This document shows positions 20,250 through 32,322 of a stretch of DNA of 64,000 bases, in pieces. Below the pieces are notes generated by a model. It saw nothing but the letters and a program-made list of their open reading frames with translations, was not told where the DNA came from and searched no databases. A program made the translations under genes and the position numbers. Source of the stretch: an uncultured Pelagibacteraceae bacterium (lineage in GTDB: Bacteria > Pseudomonadota > Alphaproteobacteria > Pelagibacterales > Pelagibacteraceae); assembly GCA_902560855.1 (NCBI GenBank), contig CACENJ010000001.1, positions 110,935 to 174,934 of the forward strand. Direction: 5' to 3'. The first letter of the stretch is position 1, and every line of letters begins with the position of its first letter.

Positions 20250-20441
20250 ATGAGAAATCCTTTAAAATTCATTCAAGAAGTTAAACAGGAAGCTTTTAAA
20301 GTTACATGGCCAACAAGCAAAGAAACTTTACAAGGGACTTTAATGGTGGTTGCAATGGCGATCATAGCTTCATTATTTTTTTTGCTTTTAGATCAAATAT
20401 TAAAATTTTTATTGGAAATATTACTTAGAGTGAGTATTTAA
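20250..20441 (+). CDS. secE: Preprotein translocase subunit SecE
   Basis: 63 aa; FIQEVKQEAFKVTWPTSKET plus TM; upstream of nusG. Confidence 0.95.
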   Translation: MRNPLKFIQEVKQEAFKVTWPTSKETLQGTLMVVAMAIIASLFFLLLDQILKFLLEILLRVSI

Positions 20442-20971
20442 TGAAAAATTGGTACATCGTTCAATCTCATTCAAACTTTGAAAACAAGGTAGCAAAATCT
20501 ATAAAAGAGGAAGCAGAAAAAATGAAATTTTCAGAAAAAATAGAGGAAATTATTGTTCCCACTCATGATATTACTGAAGTAAGAAGAGGAAAAAGAGTAC
20601 AAAGGAAAAAAAAATATTTTCCCGGCTATATACTAATGAAATCAGAAATGAATAACGATCTATATCATATGATTAAAAATATTAAAAAAGTTAGTGGTTT
20701 TTTGGGATCTAAAGGTATGCCCACTCCTGTATCAGATAAAGAAATTGAAAAAATATTAGGCCAAATAAAAGATGGAGTTGCTCAACCAAAATCTGCTATA
20801 GATTATACGGTTGGAGAAAAAGTTCAGGTTATCGATGGACCTTTTGCTTCGTTTAATGGATTAATAGAAGATATAGATGAAGACAAATCGAGATTAAAAG
20901 TGTCAGTTTCCATATTTGGTAGACCAACACCAGTCGATTTGGAATATAATCAAGTAGAAAAGGTAAGCTAA
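20441..20971 (+). CDS. nusG: Transcription termination/antitermination factor NusG
   Basis: 176 aa; [31 protein letters not shown] motif. Confidence 0.97.
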   Translation: MKNWYIVQSHSNFENKVAKSIKEEAEKMKFSEKIEEIIVPTHDITEVRRGKRVQRKKKYFPGYILMKSEMNNDLYHMIKNIKKVSGFLGSKGMPTPVSDKEIEKILGQIKDGVAQPKSAIDYTVGEKVQVIDGPFASFNGLIEDIDEDKSRLKVSVSIFGRPTPVDLEYNQVEKVS

Positions 20972-21399
20972 TGGCTAAAAAAGAAATTAGTGGATATGTT
21001 AAATTGCAAATAAAAGGTGGTCAGGCAAATCCTGCACCTCCCGTTGGTCCAGCACTAGGACAAAGAGGAATAAATATTATGGAATTTTGTAAAGCATTTA
21101 ATGAGAAAACAAAAAATTTTATGGGAAAGCCTGTCCCAGTAATAATTACAGTTTATAAAGATAAAAAATTTGATTTTATAATAAAATCACCTCCCGCATC
21201 GCATTTTATAAAAGAAGCAGCAAAGTTAAAAGGTGGATCCAGCGAACCTGGTAGACAAATAGTTGCTTCAATTACAAAAAAACAAGCCGAAGAAATTGCT
21301 AAAAAAAAAATGTCAGATTTAAATGCTAATGACTTAGATCAAGCAGTAAAAATTATAGCTGGGTCAGCAAGATCAATGGGAATTGAGGTAAAGGAATAA
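20971..21399 (+). CDS. rplK: 50S ribosomal protein L11
   Basis: 142 aa; [35 protein letters not shown]. Confidence 0.98.
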   Translation: MAKKEISGYVKLQIKGGQANPAPPVGPALGQRGINIMEFCKAFNEKTKNFMGKPVPVIITVYKDKKFDFIIKSPPASHFIKEAAKLKGGSSEPGRQIVASITKKQAEEIAKKKMSDLNANDLDQAVKIIAGSARSMGIEVKE

Positions 21400-22088
21400 T
21401 GTCTTCAAAAAGATTTAAAGATTTATTGAAAAATAAAAAAATAGCTTCAACAGATGTTATTGAAAAAATAATACCAGAAGCTAAAAAAAATTGTACATCT
21501 AAATTTGATGAGTCAATAGATTTAAATTTTCAGATCAATAATAAACAAAAAAAAGGAGAAATAAATTTAAGAACAATTGTTAATATGCCAGCTGGAATTG
21601 GAAAAAAAATTAAAATTGCCGTAGTTTGCGAAGATACAAAAACTGATGAAGCAAAAAATTCTGGAGCTGACGAGGTAGGTGGAGATGATTTTATTGAAAA
21701 AATTAAAGATGGATATTTGAATTTTGAAAAACTCATATGTACCCCTACAATGATGGTTAAATTATCTAAACTCGGAAAAGTTTTAGGTCCAAAAGGCTTA
21801 ATGCCGAACCCAAAACTTGGTTCGGTAACAAATAATCTTAAAAAAGCAATAACTGATGCTAAATCTGGGCAAGTAGAAATTAAGAATGATAAAGATGGCA
21901 ATATAGGCCTAAGCATAGGTAAGAAAAGTTTTTCGGATGAAAAATTAATAAAAAACTTTAATGCAGTTTTTGAAATACTTGAAAAGGAAAAAGGAAATAA
22001 TACAGTTAAGGGTGAGTTAATAAAAAGTGCTTATTTAACTTCAACAATGGGAATTTCTTATAAAGTTAAGTTACCTAAAAATATTTAG
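21399..22088 (+). CDS. rplA: 50S ribosomal protein L1
   Basis: 229 aa; LGKVLGPKGLMPNPKLGSVT. Confidence 0.98.
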   Translation: MSSKRFKDLLKNKKIASTDVIEKIIPEAKKNCTSKFDESIDLNFQINNKQKKGEINLRTIVNMPAGIGKKIKIAVVCEDTKTDEAKNSGADEVGGDDFIEKIKDGYLNFEKLICTPTMMVKLSKLGKVLGPKGLMPNPKLGSVTNNLKKAITDAKSGQVEIKNDKDGNIGLSIGKKSFSDEKLIKNFNAVFEILEKEKGNNTVKGELIKSAYLTSTMGISYKVKLPKNI

Positions 22089-22090
22089 TT

Positions 22091-22600
22091 ATGATGAACA
22101 AAGAACAAAAAAAAATTTATATAAAAGATATGACAACTCAATTTGAAGAAAGTGAAGCGGTATTGGTTGCCCATTACCAAGGGTTAAACATGAAACAGCT
22201 CGATGATCTTAGAAAACAAATGAGAGAACATGGTATAAAATTTAAAATTACTAAAAATAGAATTACTAAATTGGCTTTAGAAAAAACTCGCTGTAAAGAT
22301 TTAGCTAATTTATTTACAGGTCCTACAGCAGTTGCTTTGTCAAAAGATGCTATATCGTCAGCAAAAATTTTAACGAAATTTTCTAAAGACAATAAAAATT
22401 TAAAGATTCTTGGTGGCATCATGGGTAAAGATGTTTTAGATGTCGCAGGAGTTGCAAAAGTAGCGACTTTACCAACATTAGATGAAGCAAGAGCGAAAAT
22501 TGTTGGTATTTTGAGGTCTCCTGCACAAAAAATTACTAGTATTTTACTTGCACCAGCTTCAAAAATCGCTATTTTAGCGCTCGAAAAAAGTAAAAAATAA
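22091..22600 (+). CDS. rplJ: 50S ribosomal protein L10
   Basis: 169 aa; position and [24 protein letters not shown]. Confidence 0.97.
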   Translation: MMNKEQKKIYIKDMTTQFEESEAVLVAHYQGLNMKQLDDLRKQMREHGIKFKITKNRITKLALEKTRCKDLANLFTGPTAVALSKDAISSAKILTKFSKDNKNLKILGGIMGKDVLDVAGVAKVATLPTLDEARAKIVGILRSPAQKITSILLAPASKIAILALEKSKK

Positions 22601-22623
22601 ACCCTACAAAAATACAAAATATT

Positions 22624-22992
22624 ATGGCAGACCTAAATAAAATAATCGAAGATTTATCAAGTTTGACTGTTGTTGAAGCAGCTGAACTTTCAAAACAACT
22701 TGAAGAAAAATGGGGAGTTACAGCAGCAGCAGCAGTTGCAGCAGCACCCGCAGCAGCAGGAGCAGCTCCAGCAGAAGAAAAAGATGAATTTACAATAGTG
22801 CTAGCAGCAGCAGGAGACAAAAAAATTAACGTAATAAAAGAAATTAGAGCGGTTACTTCTCTCGGACTAAAAGAAGCAAAAGATTTAGTTGAGGGAGCGC
22901 CAAAAGAAGTTAAGTCAGGTGTAAACAAAAAAGAAGCTGAAGAAATTAAGAAAAAATTAGAATCAGCTGGCGCAAAAGTAGAACTTAAGTAA
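22624..22992 (+). CDS. rplL: 50S ribosomal protein L7/L12
   Basis: 122 aa; Ala-rich hinge and [32 protein letters not shown]. Confidence 0.98.
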   Translation: MADLNKIIEDLSSLTVVEAAELSKQLEEKWGVTAAAAVAAAPAAAGAAPAEEKDEFTIVLAAAGDKKINVIKEIRAVTSLGLKEAKDLVEGAPKEVKSGVNKKEAEEIKKKLESAGAKVELK

Positions 22993-23045
22993 ATAATTTT
23001 AAAATTTTAAATGTCAGTTATTTTTTAATTGGCATTAAGGTGTAG

Positions 23046-26000
23046 ATGCAACTATCTTTTACTGAGAAAAAAAATATTAGGAAAAATTTTGGTAAACTTA
23101 AAGAAAGTTTATCAATACCAAACCTTATAGAAGTTCAAAAAAATTCATACAAAGAATTAACAGAATATAAAACTGATCCAAATATAAATTTAACAAAAGG
23201 CTTTAATAGAGTTTTTAAAAGTATTTTTCCAATTGAAGATATTAATGAAAAAGCAACTTTAGAATATGTTTCTTACAGATTAGAAAAACCAAAGTTTGAT
23301 ACTGAGGAGTGCATACAAAGAGGACTTACTTATTCTTCAGCTTTAAAATGTACATTAAGACTAGTTGTTTATGAGATAAATCAGGAAAATAATACTAAAG
23401 ATATTTTATCAGCAAAAGAACAAGAAGTTTATATGGGTGAAGTTCCAATGATGACAAACAGCGGAACGTTCATTACTAATGGCGTTCAAAGAGTAGTGGT
23501 AAATCAAATGCACAGAAGCCCAGGAGTATTCTTTGATCATGATAAAGGAAAGTCTCATGCAAGTGGTAAATTGTTGTTTAACTGCAGGGTTATACCAAAT
23601 AGAGGTTCATGGCTAGATTTTGAGTATGACGTTAAGGATTTATTGTATTTTAGAATTGACAGGAAGAAAAAACTTTTAGTCTCAACTTTATTAATGGCTT
23701 TAGGTTATTCAAAAACCGAAATTGTTAATGAGTTTTATGAAAAAGAAAATTTTACATATAATGAAGAATTAAAAAAATGGAAAACTAATTTTAATCCAGA
23801 AAATTATAAAGCAAAAAATTTTTCAGAAGAAATTATAGATGCTAAAACAAAAAAAATTATAGTAAAACTTGGTGAAAAAATAAATTTTTTAAGTGCAAAA
23901 AAACTTTTTAACGAAGGCTTAAAACAAATATATATCTCAAACCAATCTCTTTACGGAAAGTTTCTTCAAAAAGAAATAATTATAGGTGATGAAATTTTTC
24001 CAATTGGAACTGAATTAAACGAAGCTATTTTACAAAAAGTAATTGAGTCAAATAATTCGTCACTCGATGTAGCCATAACAAATTCAATTAATAAGGGGCC
24101 ATATTTACTACAAACTTTAATAAATGATAAAAATAATTCAAAACAGGAAGCAATAACTGAAATTTATAAAGTTTTAAGACCTGGGGAACCTCCCACAGCT
24201 GATATTGCAAATCAAATTTTTCAAAATTTATTTTTTAGTTCAGAAAGATACGATCTGTCAGATGTTGGCAGAGTAAAAATGAATTCTAGACTTAATTTAG
24301 AATGCTCTGACAAAATAACAATTCTTAGAAATGATGATATTTTTGCAATAATAAAAAAAATGTTAGATCTTAGAGATGGTAAAGATGAAGTTGACGATAT
24401 AGATCATTTAGGAAATAGAAGAGTTAGATCAGTGGGTGAGTTAGTTGAAAATCAAGCAAGAATTGGCGTTTATAGAATGGAGAGAGCAATAAAAGAAAAA
24501 ATGACAACATTGGATGTAGAATCAGCAATGCCCCAAGATTTAATTAATGCTAAACCATTAACTATTTCTTTAAAAGATTTTTTTGCAACTTCTCAGTTGT
24601 CGCAATTTATGGATCAAACTAATCCATTATCTGAAATTACTCATAAAAGAAGAGTTTCAGCTTTAGGCCCAGGAGGTTTGACTCGTGAAAGAGCAGGGTT
24701 TGAAGTTAGAGACGTTCATCCAACTCACTATGGGAGAATTTGCCCTATAGAAACACCCGAAGGACCAAATATTGGTTTGATAAATAGTTTGTCAACATAT
24801 TCTAAAATAAATAAGTACGGATTTATCGAAAGCCCATATAAAAAAGTAAAAAATGGTGTTGTTGAAAATAAAATAGAATATTTATCAGCAATGGAAGAAA
24901 CAAAATACACAATAGCTCAAGCGAACTCAAAAATTGATAAAAGTGGAAAGTTCATTGAAGATTTAGTTTCATGCAGGCAAAATTTAAATTTTATTTTATC
25001 AAAACCTGAAAATATAGATTACATAGATGTTTCACCAAAGCAATTGGTTTCAGTAGCCGCTTCTTTAATACCATTTTTAGAAAATGATGATGCTAATAGA
25101 GCATTAATGGGATCGAACATGATGAGACAAGCTGTTCCACTTTTAAAACCAGAATCTCCTTTAGTTGGAACAGGGATAGAAGGAGACGTAGCATTAGATT
25201 CTGGCGTTACAATAGTAGCAAATAGAGATGGTGTCGTTGATAAAATAGATGGAAAAAGGATAGTTATCAAAGCTTCGAGCGAAACAGATTTAAAAAAATC
25301 TGGTGTTGATATTTATAATTTGCAAAAATTTAAGAGATCAAACCAAAACACTTGTATAAATCAAAAACCTTTAGTTAGAGTTGGAGATATTGTTAAAACT
25401 GGAGATATAATTGCTGATGGACCTTCAACTAGACTTGGCGAGTTAGCTTTAGGAAAGAATGTGACAGTAGCTTTCATGCCTTGGCAAGGTTATAATTTTG
25501 AAGACTCAATTCTAATATCTGAACGTTGTGTAACAGATGATGTTTTTACTTCAATCCACATAGAAGAATACGAAGTTATGGCAAGAGATACAAAGCTTGG
25601 TGAGGAAGATATTACAAGAGATATTCCAAACGTTAATGAAGATCAATTAAGAAATTTAGATGAATCCGGCATTGTATATATTGGAGCTGAAGTTAAACCT
25701 GGAGACATACTAGTTGGAAAAGTGACTCCAAAAGGAGACTCAGCATCAGGACCAGAAGAAAAATTATTAAGGTCAATCTTCGGTGAAAAAGCTATAGATG
25801 TAACAGATACATCTTTAAAAATGCCAAGTGGAAGTGGTGGAATTGTAGTTGATGTAAGAGTTTTTAATAGACATGGTATAGAAAAGGATGAGAGATCTAT
25901 AACTATAGAAAGAGCTCAAATTGAATCAGTTCAACAAGACAAAATCGTAGAAGAAGAAATATTGGAAAGAAGCATTAAACAAAGAGTTGGTCAAATTTTA

Positions 26001-27128
26001 AATGGTCTAAATTTAACAAAAAAAGTTAAAAATATAAATTTAGGCGAAAAAATAGATCAGGAGAAAATTGAAAACTTAAGTATTACTGATGTTTTTAAAC
26101 TTATTGTAGATAGTGAGAAAAAAAATTCATCTATAATAGAACTTAAAGATCAATACAATAATGCAAAGCAAGACATTCAAGAAAGATTTGAAGATAAAGT
26201 ATTAAAAATTAGAGAAGGGGATGATTTGTTACCTAGCGTTATGAAAATGGTAAAAGTTTTTGTTGCAATTAAAAGAAGATTAAGACCAGGGGATAAAATG
26301 TCAGGCCGCCATGGTAATAAAGGTGTGGTTAGCAAGATAGTGCCGGTAGAAGATATGCCATACAGGGAAAATGGCAAACCTGTAGATATCGTTTTAAATC
26401 CTTTAGGAGTTCCTAGTAGAATGAATGTGGGACAAATTTTAGAGACCCACATAGGATGGGCATGCACAGAGCTTGGCGATAAAATTAAAGATTTAATAAA
26501 CACCAATCAAAAAGTAGCAGAAAAAAATGAAAAGATATCAAGTTTTTTAAAATCAGTGTATGGACAGGAAATTTTTAAAGATACAGTAGACAACCTTAAT
26601 AAAACTGAGTTTGAAGATTTGTACACAAATTTACAAAATGGAATTCCTATAGCGACTCCTGTTTTTGATGGAGCTAAAGAAACAGATGTAACTAAAATGT
26701 TAGAACTTGCTAATTTACCAAATTCTGGTCAAACATATTTATGGGATGGTAGAACAGGTGATAAATTCGACAGGCCAGTTACTGTAGGAACTATATATAT
26801 GTTAAAACTACATCATTTAGTAGAAGATAAAATTCATGCTAGATCAACTGGTCCATATAGTTTGGTAACCCAACAACCTTTGGGAGGCAAAGCACAATTA
26901 GGAGGTCAAAGATTTGGAGAAATGGAAGTTTGGGCTTTAGAAGCTTACGGTGCATCTTATACTTTGCAAGAAATACTAACAGTCAAATCTGATGATGTTG
27001 CTGGAAGAGTTAAAGTTTATGAAACTATTGTTAAAGGTGAAGAAAATTTTGAATCAGGCATACCAGAATCATTCAATGTTTTGGTTAAAGAAATTAAAGC
27101 TTTAGCTTTAAATGTTGAATTAAGTTAA
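23046..27128 (+). CDS. rpoB: DNA-directed RNA polymerase subunit beta
   Basis: 1360 aa; [64 protein letters not shown]. Confidence 0.99.
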   Translation: MQLSFTEKKNIRKNFGKLKESLSIPNLIEVQKNSYKELTEYKTDPNINLTKGFNRVFKSIFPIEDINEKATLEYVSYRLEKPKFDTEECIQRGLTYSSALKCTLRLVVYEINQENNTKDILSAKEQEVYMGEVPMMTNSGTFITNGVQRVVVNQMHRSPGVFFDHDKGKSHASGKLLFNCRVIPNRGSWLDFEYDVKDLLYFRIDRKKKLLVSTLLMALGYSKTEIVNEFYEKENFTYNEELKKWKTNFNPENYKAKNFSEEIIDAKTKKIIVKLGEKINFLSAKKLFNEGLKQIYISNQSLYGKFLQKEIIIGDEIFPIGTELNEAILQKVIESNNSSLDVAITNSINKGPYLLQTLINDKNNSKQEAITEIYKVLRPGEPPTADIANQIFQNLFFSSERYDLSDVGRVKMNSRLNLECSDKITILRNDDIFAIIKKMLDLRDGKDEVDDIDHLGNRRVRSVGELVENQARIGVYRMERAIKEKMTTLDVESAMPQDLINAKPLTISLKDFFATSQLSQFMDQTNPLSEITHKRRVSALGPGGLTRERAGFEVRDVHPTHYGRICPIETPEGPNIGLINSLSTYSKINKYGFIESPYKKVKNGVVENKIEYLSAMEETKYTIAQANSKIDKSGKFIEDLVSCRQNLNFILSKPENIDYIDVSPKQLVSVAASLIPFLENDDANRALMGSNMMRQAVPLLKPESPLVGTGIEGDVALDSGVTIVANRDGVVDKIDGKRIVIKASSETDLKKSGVDIYNLQKFKRSNQNTCINQKPLVRVGDIVKTGDIIADGPSTRLGELALGKNVTVAFMPWQGYNFEDSILISERCVTDDVFTSIHIEEYEVMARDTKLGEEDITRDIPNVNEDQLRNLDESGIVYIGAEVKPGDILVGKVTPKGDSASGPEEKLLRSIFGEKAIDVTDTSLKMPSGSGGIVVDVRVFNRHGIEKDERSITIERAQIESVQQDKIVEEEILERSIKQRVGQILNGLNLTKKVKNINLGEKIDQEKIENLSITDVFKLIVDSEKKNSSIIELKDQYNNAKQDIQERFEDKVLKIREGDDLLPSVMKMVKVFVAIKRRLRPGDKMSGRHGNKGVVSKIVPVEDMPYRENGKPVDIVLNPLGVPSRMNVGQILETHIGWACTELGDKIKDLINTNQKVAEKNEKISSFLKSVYGQEIFKDTVDNLNKTEFEDLYTNLQNGIPIATPVFDGAKETDVTKMLELANLPNSGQTYLWDGRTGDKFDRPVTVGTIYMLKLHHLVEDKIHARSTGPYSLVTQQPLGGKAQLGGQRFGEMEVWALEAYGASYTLQEILTVKSDDVAGRVKVYETIVKGEENFESGIPESFNVLVKEIKALALNVELS

Positions 27129-27130
27129 AT

Positions 27131-30100
27131 ATGAAAAAAGAAATTACAAACCTATTTAAAAGCTCTGAAATTTCAGAATCTCAAAATTTTAGCAGCATTA
27201 AAATTACATTAGCAAGTCCAGAAAAAATTAAATCTTGGACTTATGGCGAGATAAAAAAACCTGAAACAATTAATTATAGAACATTTAGACCAGAAAAGGA
27301 TGGACTTTTCTGTGCAAGAATTTTTGGTCCAATTAAAGATTACGAATGTTTATGCGGAAAATATAAAAGAATGAAGTTCAGAGGAATTATATGTGAAAAG
27401 TGTGGTGTTGAAGTTACTAAATCAAATGTAAGAAGAGAAAGAATGGGACATATCAATTTAGCTACACCAGTAGCTCATATATGGTTCCTAAAATCTTTAC
27501 CTAGTAGAATTTCTCTTGCCATTGACATGAAACTTAAGGAAGTAGAAAGAGTTTTATACTTTGAGAATTTTATAGTTATTGAACCTGGTCTTACAGGATT
27601 GAAAAAAAACCAATTGTTAGGTGAAGAAGAACTGGTCAAATACCAAGATGAATATGGAGAAGAGTCTTTTACAGCTGGAATTGGAGCTGAAGCTATTTTA
27701 GAAATTTTAAAATCCATTAATCTCGAGGATGAAAGAAATTTACTTATTAAAGCAATAAAAGAAACAAAATCTAAAGTTGCAGAAGAAAGAGCTATTAAAA
27801 GATTAAAACTTATAGATTCTTTTATTGAGACTGGAAATAAACCAGAATGGATGATTCTTACAGTAGTACCGGTAATACCACCTGAGCTAAGACCTTTAGT
27901 TCCTTTAGATGGAGGAAGATTTGCTACATCTGATTTAAATGATTTGTATAGAAGAGTTATAAATAGAAATAACAGACTTAAAAGATTAATAGATCTTAAA
28001 GCTCCAGATATAATTATTAGAAATGAAAAACGAATGTTACAAGAATCTGTTGATGCATTGTTTGATAATGGAAGAAGAGGAAGAGTAATAACAGGAACAG
28101 GAAAAAGACCATTAAAATCTCTTGCTGAAATGCTTAAAGGTAAGCAAGGCAGATTTAGACAAAATTTATTGGGTAAAAGAGTTGACTATTCAGGAAGATC
28201 AGTAATTGTAGTAGGACCAGATTTAAAATTGCATGAGTGTGGTCTTCCAAAAAAAATGGCATTGGAATTATTTAAACCTTTTTTATATGCAAGACTTAAT
28301 AAATTAGGATTAGCATCAACTATAAAACAAGCAAAAAAAATAGTCGAAAAAGAAAGAAATGAAGTTTGGGATGCTTTAGAAATTATTGTTAGAGAGCATC
28401 CAATACTTTTAAATAGAGCTCCTACTTTACATAGATTGGGTGTGCAAGCATTTGAACCAAAATTAATAGAGGGTGATGCTATAGAATTACATCCCTTAAC
28501 TTGCGCAGCTTTTAACGCTGACTTTGATGGCGATCAAATGGCAGTTCACATACCTTTAAGTTTAGAAGCCCAATTGGAAGCAAGAGTTTTAATGATGTCA
28601 ACTAATAATATACTAAGTCCTTCAAACGGAAAGCCAATTATTGTACCAAGCCAAGATATGATACTTGGTATTTATTATTTGTCACAGCAACCTTACCAGA
28701 CAGATAAAATTGAAGGTTATTTTGTAAATAATTCTGAAATACTTCATGCTCTAGAAACAAGAGAGATAAAAGTTCATTCTAGAATTATTTCAAGATTTGA
28801 AACTGTTGATGAAAAAGGAAACGTAAAATTTGAAAAATATACAAGTACAGCAGGAAGATTTTTATTAGCTAATGTTTTGCCTAAAAATAAAGATATTAAA
28901 TTTTCTTTAATAGATAGATTACTACCAAAAAAGATAGTTTCAGAAATAATTGATATTGTTTTTAGGTTTACAGGTCAAAAAAGTACAGTAATATTTTGTG
29001 ATAAATTAAAAGACTTAGGTTTTAAACATGCATTTAAGGCTGGAATTTCTTTTGGTAAAGATGATTTAATTATTCCAAAAAATAAAGCTCAATTAATTGA
29101 TGAAACAAAAAAGTTAATATCTGACTATGAGAATCAATATGCAGAAGGACTAATCACTAGAGGAGAAAAATATAATAAAGTAGTTGATGCTTGGTCTAAA
29201 TGTACAGACAGAGTAGCTGCTGAAATGATGAAAGGCATTTCTGCTACAGAAAATACTGAAGATGGTTTAAAGATTAATTCAGTATTCATGATGGCTGATA
29301 GCGGAGCAAGGGGATCAGCTGCTCAAATGAAACAATTAGCTGGAATGAGAGGTTTAATAGCCAAACCATCAGGAGAAATAATTGAGTCACCAATCACTTC
29401 AAATTTTAAAGAAGGATTAACCGCTCTTGAATATTTTAATTCAACGCACGGAGCAAGGAAAGGTTTAGCTGATACAGCGCTAAAGACTGCAAATTCTGGT
29501 TATTTAACAAGAAGACTATGCGATGTAGCTCAAGATCTAACCATAACGAAAAAAGAATGTGAAAAACCAGGAAATTTAAAACTTTCTGAAATTATTGAAG
29601 GAGGAAACGTAATTGTAAGTCTATCAGAAAGAGCACTTGGAAGAGTTACCGCTGATGATATTAAAAATCCAATAAATGGTGAGCTAATATTAAAAAAAAA
29701 TGAAATGATAGATGAAGCGATTTGTGAAAAAATTGATGCCGCAGGAGTCAAGATTATAAAAGTATATTCTGTAATTACATGCAGTTTAAAAGAAGGTGTT
29801 TGCGCAAGATGTTATGGTAGAGATTTAGCTAGAGGAAAAATAGTTCATGTTGGTGAAGCTGTAGGAATGATCTCAGCTCAATCTATTGGCGAACCTGGTA
29901 CACAATTGACCATGAGAACTTTTCACGTAGGTGGTACCGCTCAAATTAAACAAGAATCCCAAATAATTTGTAAAAATGAAGGTGTTTTAAAAATTATAAA
30001 TACAAACTTACTTGAAGATTCCAAAAAAAATCTAGTAGTAATGGGAAGAAATACACAACTTTCTATTGAAGATGATAAAGGAGCTCAAATAGCACTTTAT

Positions 30101-31294
30101 AAAATTCCTTATGGATCAAAATTATTATTTCAAAGCGGTGATAAAATTAAGAAGAATTCAAAAATTTGCGAATGGGATCCATATACAACACCTGTAATAG
30201 CAGAAAAAAGCGGAACGGTAAGTTTCGTTGACTTAATTGATGGAGTTTCACTAACAGAAACCGTAGATGATGCTACTGGAATATCCTCAAAGTCTGTAAT
30301 TGATTGGAGATCACAATCAAAAAATACAGATTTAAAACCAAGAATAACTTTAAGAGATGATAAAGGAAATGTTATCAAAAAAGCTGATGATAATGAAGCA
30401 AGATATTATTTAGTTCCAGATTCAATACTATCGGTTAAAGATGGCCAAAAGATTTTTGCTGGAGATGTATTAGCAAGATTACCAAAAGAAACATCCAAAA
30501 CAAAAGATATAACAGGAGGTTTACCTCGTGTAGCAGAATTATTTGAAGCAAGAAAAGCAAAAGATAGCGCAATAATTGCTGAAAATAATGGCAAGGTAAT
30601 GTTTGGAAAAGAAGTAAGAGGAAAACAAAGAGTCTCAATAATTGCTGATACAGGGGAAACATCGAACTATCTAATTCCAAAAGGCAAACATATAAATTTT
30701 AACCAAGGTGAAGAAATTAAAAAAGGAGAATATCTTCTAGATGGCCAACCTTTACCGCATGATATTTTAAGAATTTTAGGAGTTGAAGAATTAACTGAAT
30801 ATTTTGTTAACCAAGTTCAAGAAGTTTATAGACTCCAAGGTGTAGTTATTAATGACAAACATATTGAAACAATATTAAAACAGATGCTCAAAAAAATTGA
30901 AGTAAAAGAACCTGGCGATTCTAATTTATTACCTGGGGAAATTATTGATAGAGTAAAATTCAATAATATAAATGAAAAATTAAAATCTGATGGAAAAAAT
31001 GAAGCAAAAGGAGAACGAGTTTTAATGGGTATAACTAAAGCTTCATTGCAAACAGAATCTTTTATTTCTGCTGCTTCATTCCAAGAAACCACAAGAGTTT
31101 TAACAGATGCGGCAATTAGAGGGAAAACTGACGTGTTACAAGGTTTGAAAGAAAACGTAATAGTTGGCAGATTAGTCCCTGCAGGAACAGGTTCTATAAA
31201 AAATAATTGGAACAAAAAAGCACTTGAAGACGATCAAAAATTTCTTACTGAAAAAGAGCAGATAGAAACGTCAGAAACCCAAGTAAATCAATAA
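27131..31294 (+). CDS. rpoC: DNA-directed RNA polymerase subunit beta'
   Basis: 1387 aa; [12 protein letters not shown] catalytic motif. Confidence 0.99.
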   Translation: MKKEITNLFKSSEISESQNFSSIKITLASPEKIKSWTYGEIKKPETINYRTFRPEKDGLFCARIFGPIKDYECLCGKYKRMKFRGIICEKCGVEVTKSNVRRERMGHINLATPVAHIWFLKSLPSRISLAIDMKLKEVERVLYFENFIVIEPGLTGLKKNQLLGEEELVKYQDEYGEESFTAGIGAEAILEILKSINLEDERNLLIKAIKETKSKVAEERAIKRLKLIDSFIETGNKPEWMILTVVPVIPPELRPLVPLDGGRFATSDLNDLYRRVINRNNRLKRLIDLKAPDIIIRNEKRMLQESVDALFDNGRRGRVITGTGKRPLKSLAEMLKGKQGRFRQNLLGKRVDYSGRSVIVVGPDLKLHECGLPKKMALELFKPFLYARLNKLGLASTIKQAKKIVEKERNEVWDALEIIVREHPILLNRAPTLHRLGVQAFEPKLIEGDAIELHPLTCAAFNADFDGDQMAVHIPLSLEAQLEARVLMMSTNNILSPSNGKPIIVPSQDMILGIYYLSQQPYQTDKIEGYFVNNSEILHALETREIKVHSRIISRFETVDEKGNVKFEKYTSTAGRFLLANVLPKNKDIKFSLIDRLLPKKIVSEIIDIVFRFTGQKSTVIFCDKLKDLGFKHAFKAGISFGKDDLIIPKNKAQLIDETKKLISDYENQYAEGLITRGEKYNKVVDAWSKCTDRVAAEMMKGISATENTEDGLKINSVFMMADSGARGSAAQMKQLAGMRGLIAKPSGEIIESPITSNFKEGLTALEYFNSTHGARKGLADTALKTANSGYLTRRLCDVAQDLTITKKECEKPGNLKLSEIIEGGNVIVSLSERALGRVTADDIKNPINGELILKKNEMIDEAICEKIDAAGVKIIKVYSVITCSLKEGVCARCYGRDLARGKIVHVGEAVGMISAQSIGEPGTQLTMRTFHVGGTAQIKQESQIICKNEGVLKIINTNLLEDSKKNLVVMGRNTQLSIEDDKGAQIALYKIPYGSKLLFQSGDKIKKNSKICEWDPYTTPVIAEKSGTVSFVDLIDGVSLTETVDDATGISSKSVIDWRSQSKNTDLKPRITLRDDKGNVIKKADDNEARYYLVPDSILSVKDGQKIFAGDVLARLPKETSKTKDITGGLPRVAELFEARKAKDSAIIAENNGKVMFGKEVRGKQRVSIIADTGETSNYLIPKGKHINFNQGEEIKKGEYLLDGQPLPHDILRILGVEELTEYFVNQVQEVYRLQGVVINDKHIETILKQMLKKIEVKEPGDSNLLPGEIIDRVKFNNINEKLKSDGKNEAKGERVLMGITKASLQTESFISAASFQETTRVLTDAAIRGKTDVLQGLKENVIVGRLVPAGTGSIKNNWNKKALEDDQKFLTEKEQIETSETQVNQ

Positions 31295-31318
31295 AAAACA
31301 TCAGATTTTAGATGTTTT
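31295..31318 (+). terminator. Hairpin immediately after rpoC stop
   Basis: AAAACATC-AGATTTTA-GATGTTTT 8-bp inverted repeat. Confidence 0.45.
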
Positions 31319-31323
31319 AGAGT

Positions 31324-31351
31324 TTGACAAAAACAAATTCTATAGTACTTT
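31324..31351 (+). promoter_or_regulatory. Candidate promoter for rpsL-rpsG-fusA and downstream ribosomal genes
   Basis: TTGACA -16 nt- TACTTT in the only long (176 nt) gap inside the super-cluster. Confidence 0.45.
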
Positions 31352-31470
31352 GTGCGTGTTTTTGGTTGGAATGTAGTGCCTTGAGTACTAAACGCTGCCA
31401 CAAAATATCGTAGATATATTGCAGTTATTTCCACTCAAAAAAATAAATTAATAATTAATGATTAGGAATT

Positions 31471-31842
31471 ATGCCAACAATTAATCAGTTGTTAAGAAAA
31501 AAAAGAGTAAAGCCCAAATTAAGAGATAAAGTTCCAGCATTGGAAAAATCTCCACAAAAAAGAGGTGTTTGCACTAAAGTTTATACAACAACTCCAAAAA
31601 AACCTAATTCTGCATTAAGAAAAGTAGCACGTGTAAGATTATCAAATGGACACGAAGTTACATCTTATATACCTGGAGAAGGACACAATCTTCAAGAACA
31701 CTCTGTAGTTCTTATACGTGGTGGAAGAGTTAAAGATTTACCTGGTGTTAGATATCATATTCTTAGAGGAAACCTTGATACACAAGGAGTTACAGCTAGA
31801 AAACAACAACGTTCGAAATATGGGGCAAAAAAAGGTAAATAA
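31471..31842 (+). CDS. rpsL: 30S ribosomal protein S12
   Basis: 123 aa; [32 protein letters not shown]. Confidence 0.99.
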   Translation: MPTINQLLRKKRVKPKLRDKVPALEKSPQKRGVCTKVYTTTPKKPNSALRKVARVRLSNGHEVTSYIPGEGHNLQEHSVVLIRGGRVKDLPGVRYHILRGNLDTQGVTARKQQRSKYGAKKGK

Positions 31843-31845
31843 AAA

Positions 31846-32316
31846 ATGTCTAGAAAAAGAAACGCTCCAAAAAAAATTTCAATTTTAGATCCTAAATACA
31901 AATCTGCAATTATTCCCAAATTAATTAATTGTATTATGTATGATGGAAAAAAAACTGTAGCGGAAAAAATTATATATGATGCTATGGAAAAAATTAAAAC
32001 TAAGTCAAAAGATGAACCAATCAATGTGTTTAACGAAGCAATAAACAACATCAGACCAACTGTAGAAGTTAGATCTAGGAGAGTTGGTGGAGCTACGTAT
32101 CAAGTTCCAGTAGAAGTTAAAGCTAACAGGTCACAAGCCTTAGCTTTAAGATGGTTGATTGATGCATCAAGAAAAAGAAAAGATAAGAAAATGTCTGATA
32201 AAATATTCAACGAAATATATGATGCTTATCAGAGTAGAGGAGCAGCAATTAAGAAAAAAGAAGATACACACAAAATGGCAGAGTCAAATAAAGCTTTTGC
32301 TCATTTTAGATGGTAA
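31846..32316 (+). CDS. rpsG: 30S ribosomal protein S7
   Basis: 156 aa; MSRKRNAPKK, EVRSRRVGGATYQVPVEV. Confidence 0.99.
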   Translation: MSRKRNAPKKISILDPKYKSAIIPKLINCIMYDGKKTVAEKIIYDAMEKIKTKSKDEPINVFNEAINNIRPTVEVRSRRVGGATYQVPVEVKANRSQALALRWLIDASRKRKDKKMSDKIFNEIYDAYQSRGAAIKKKEDTHKMAESNKAFAHFRW

Positions 32317-32322
32317 TAATTT

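Noticed and set aside
22174-22617. 147-aa minus ORF antisense to rplJ
   Set aside because: No recognisable family; fully inside a confident gene
22721-22760. GCAGCAGCAGCA tandem repeat
   Set aside because: Explained by the alanine-rich hinge of L7/L12; normal
22569-22928. 119-aa minus ORF rich in Ala/Ser
   Set aside because: Antisense to rplL; an artefact of the Ala-rich GCA repeats in the L7/L12 hinge
30435-31215. Overlapping minus ORFs antisense to rpoC
   Set aside because: Shadow ORFs in AT-rich coding DNA with low-complexity Leu/Phe runs
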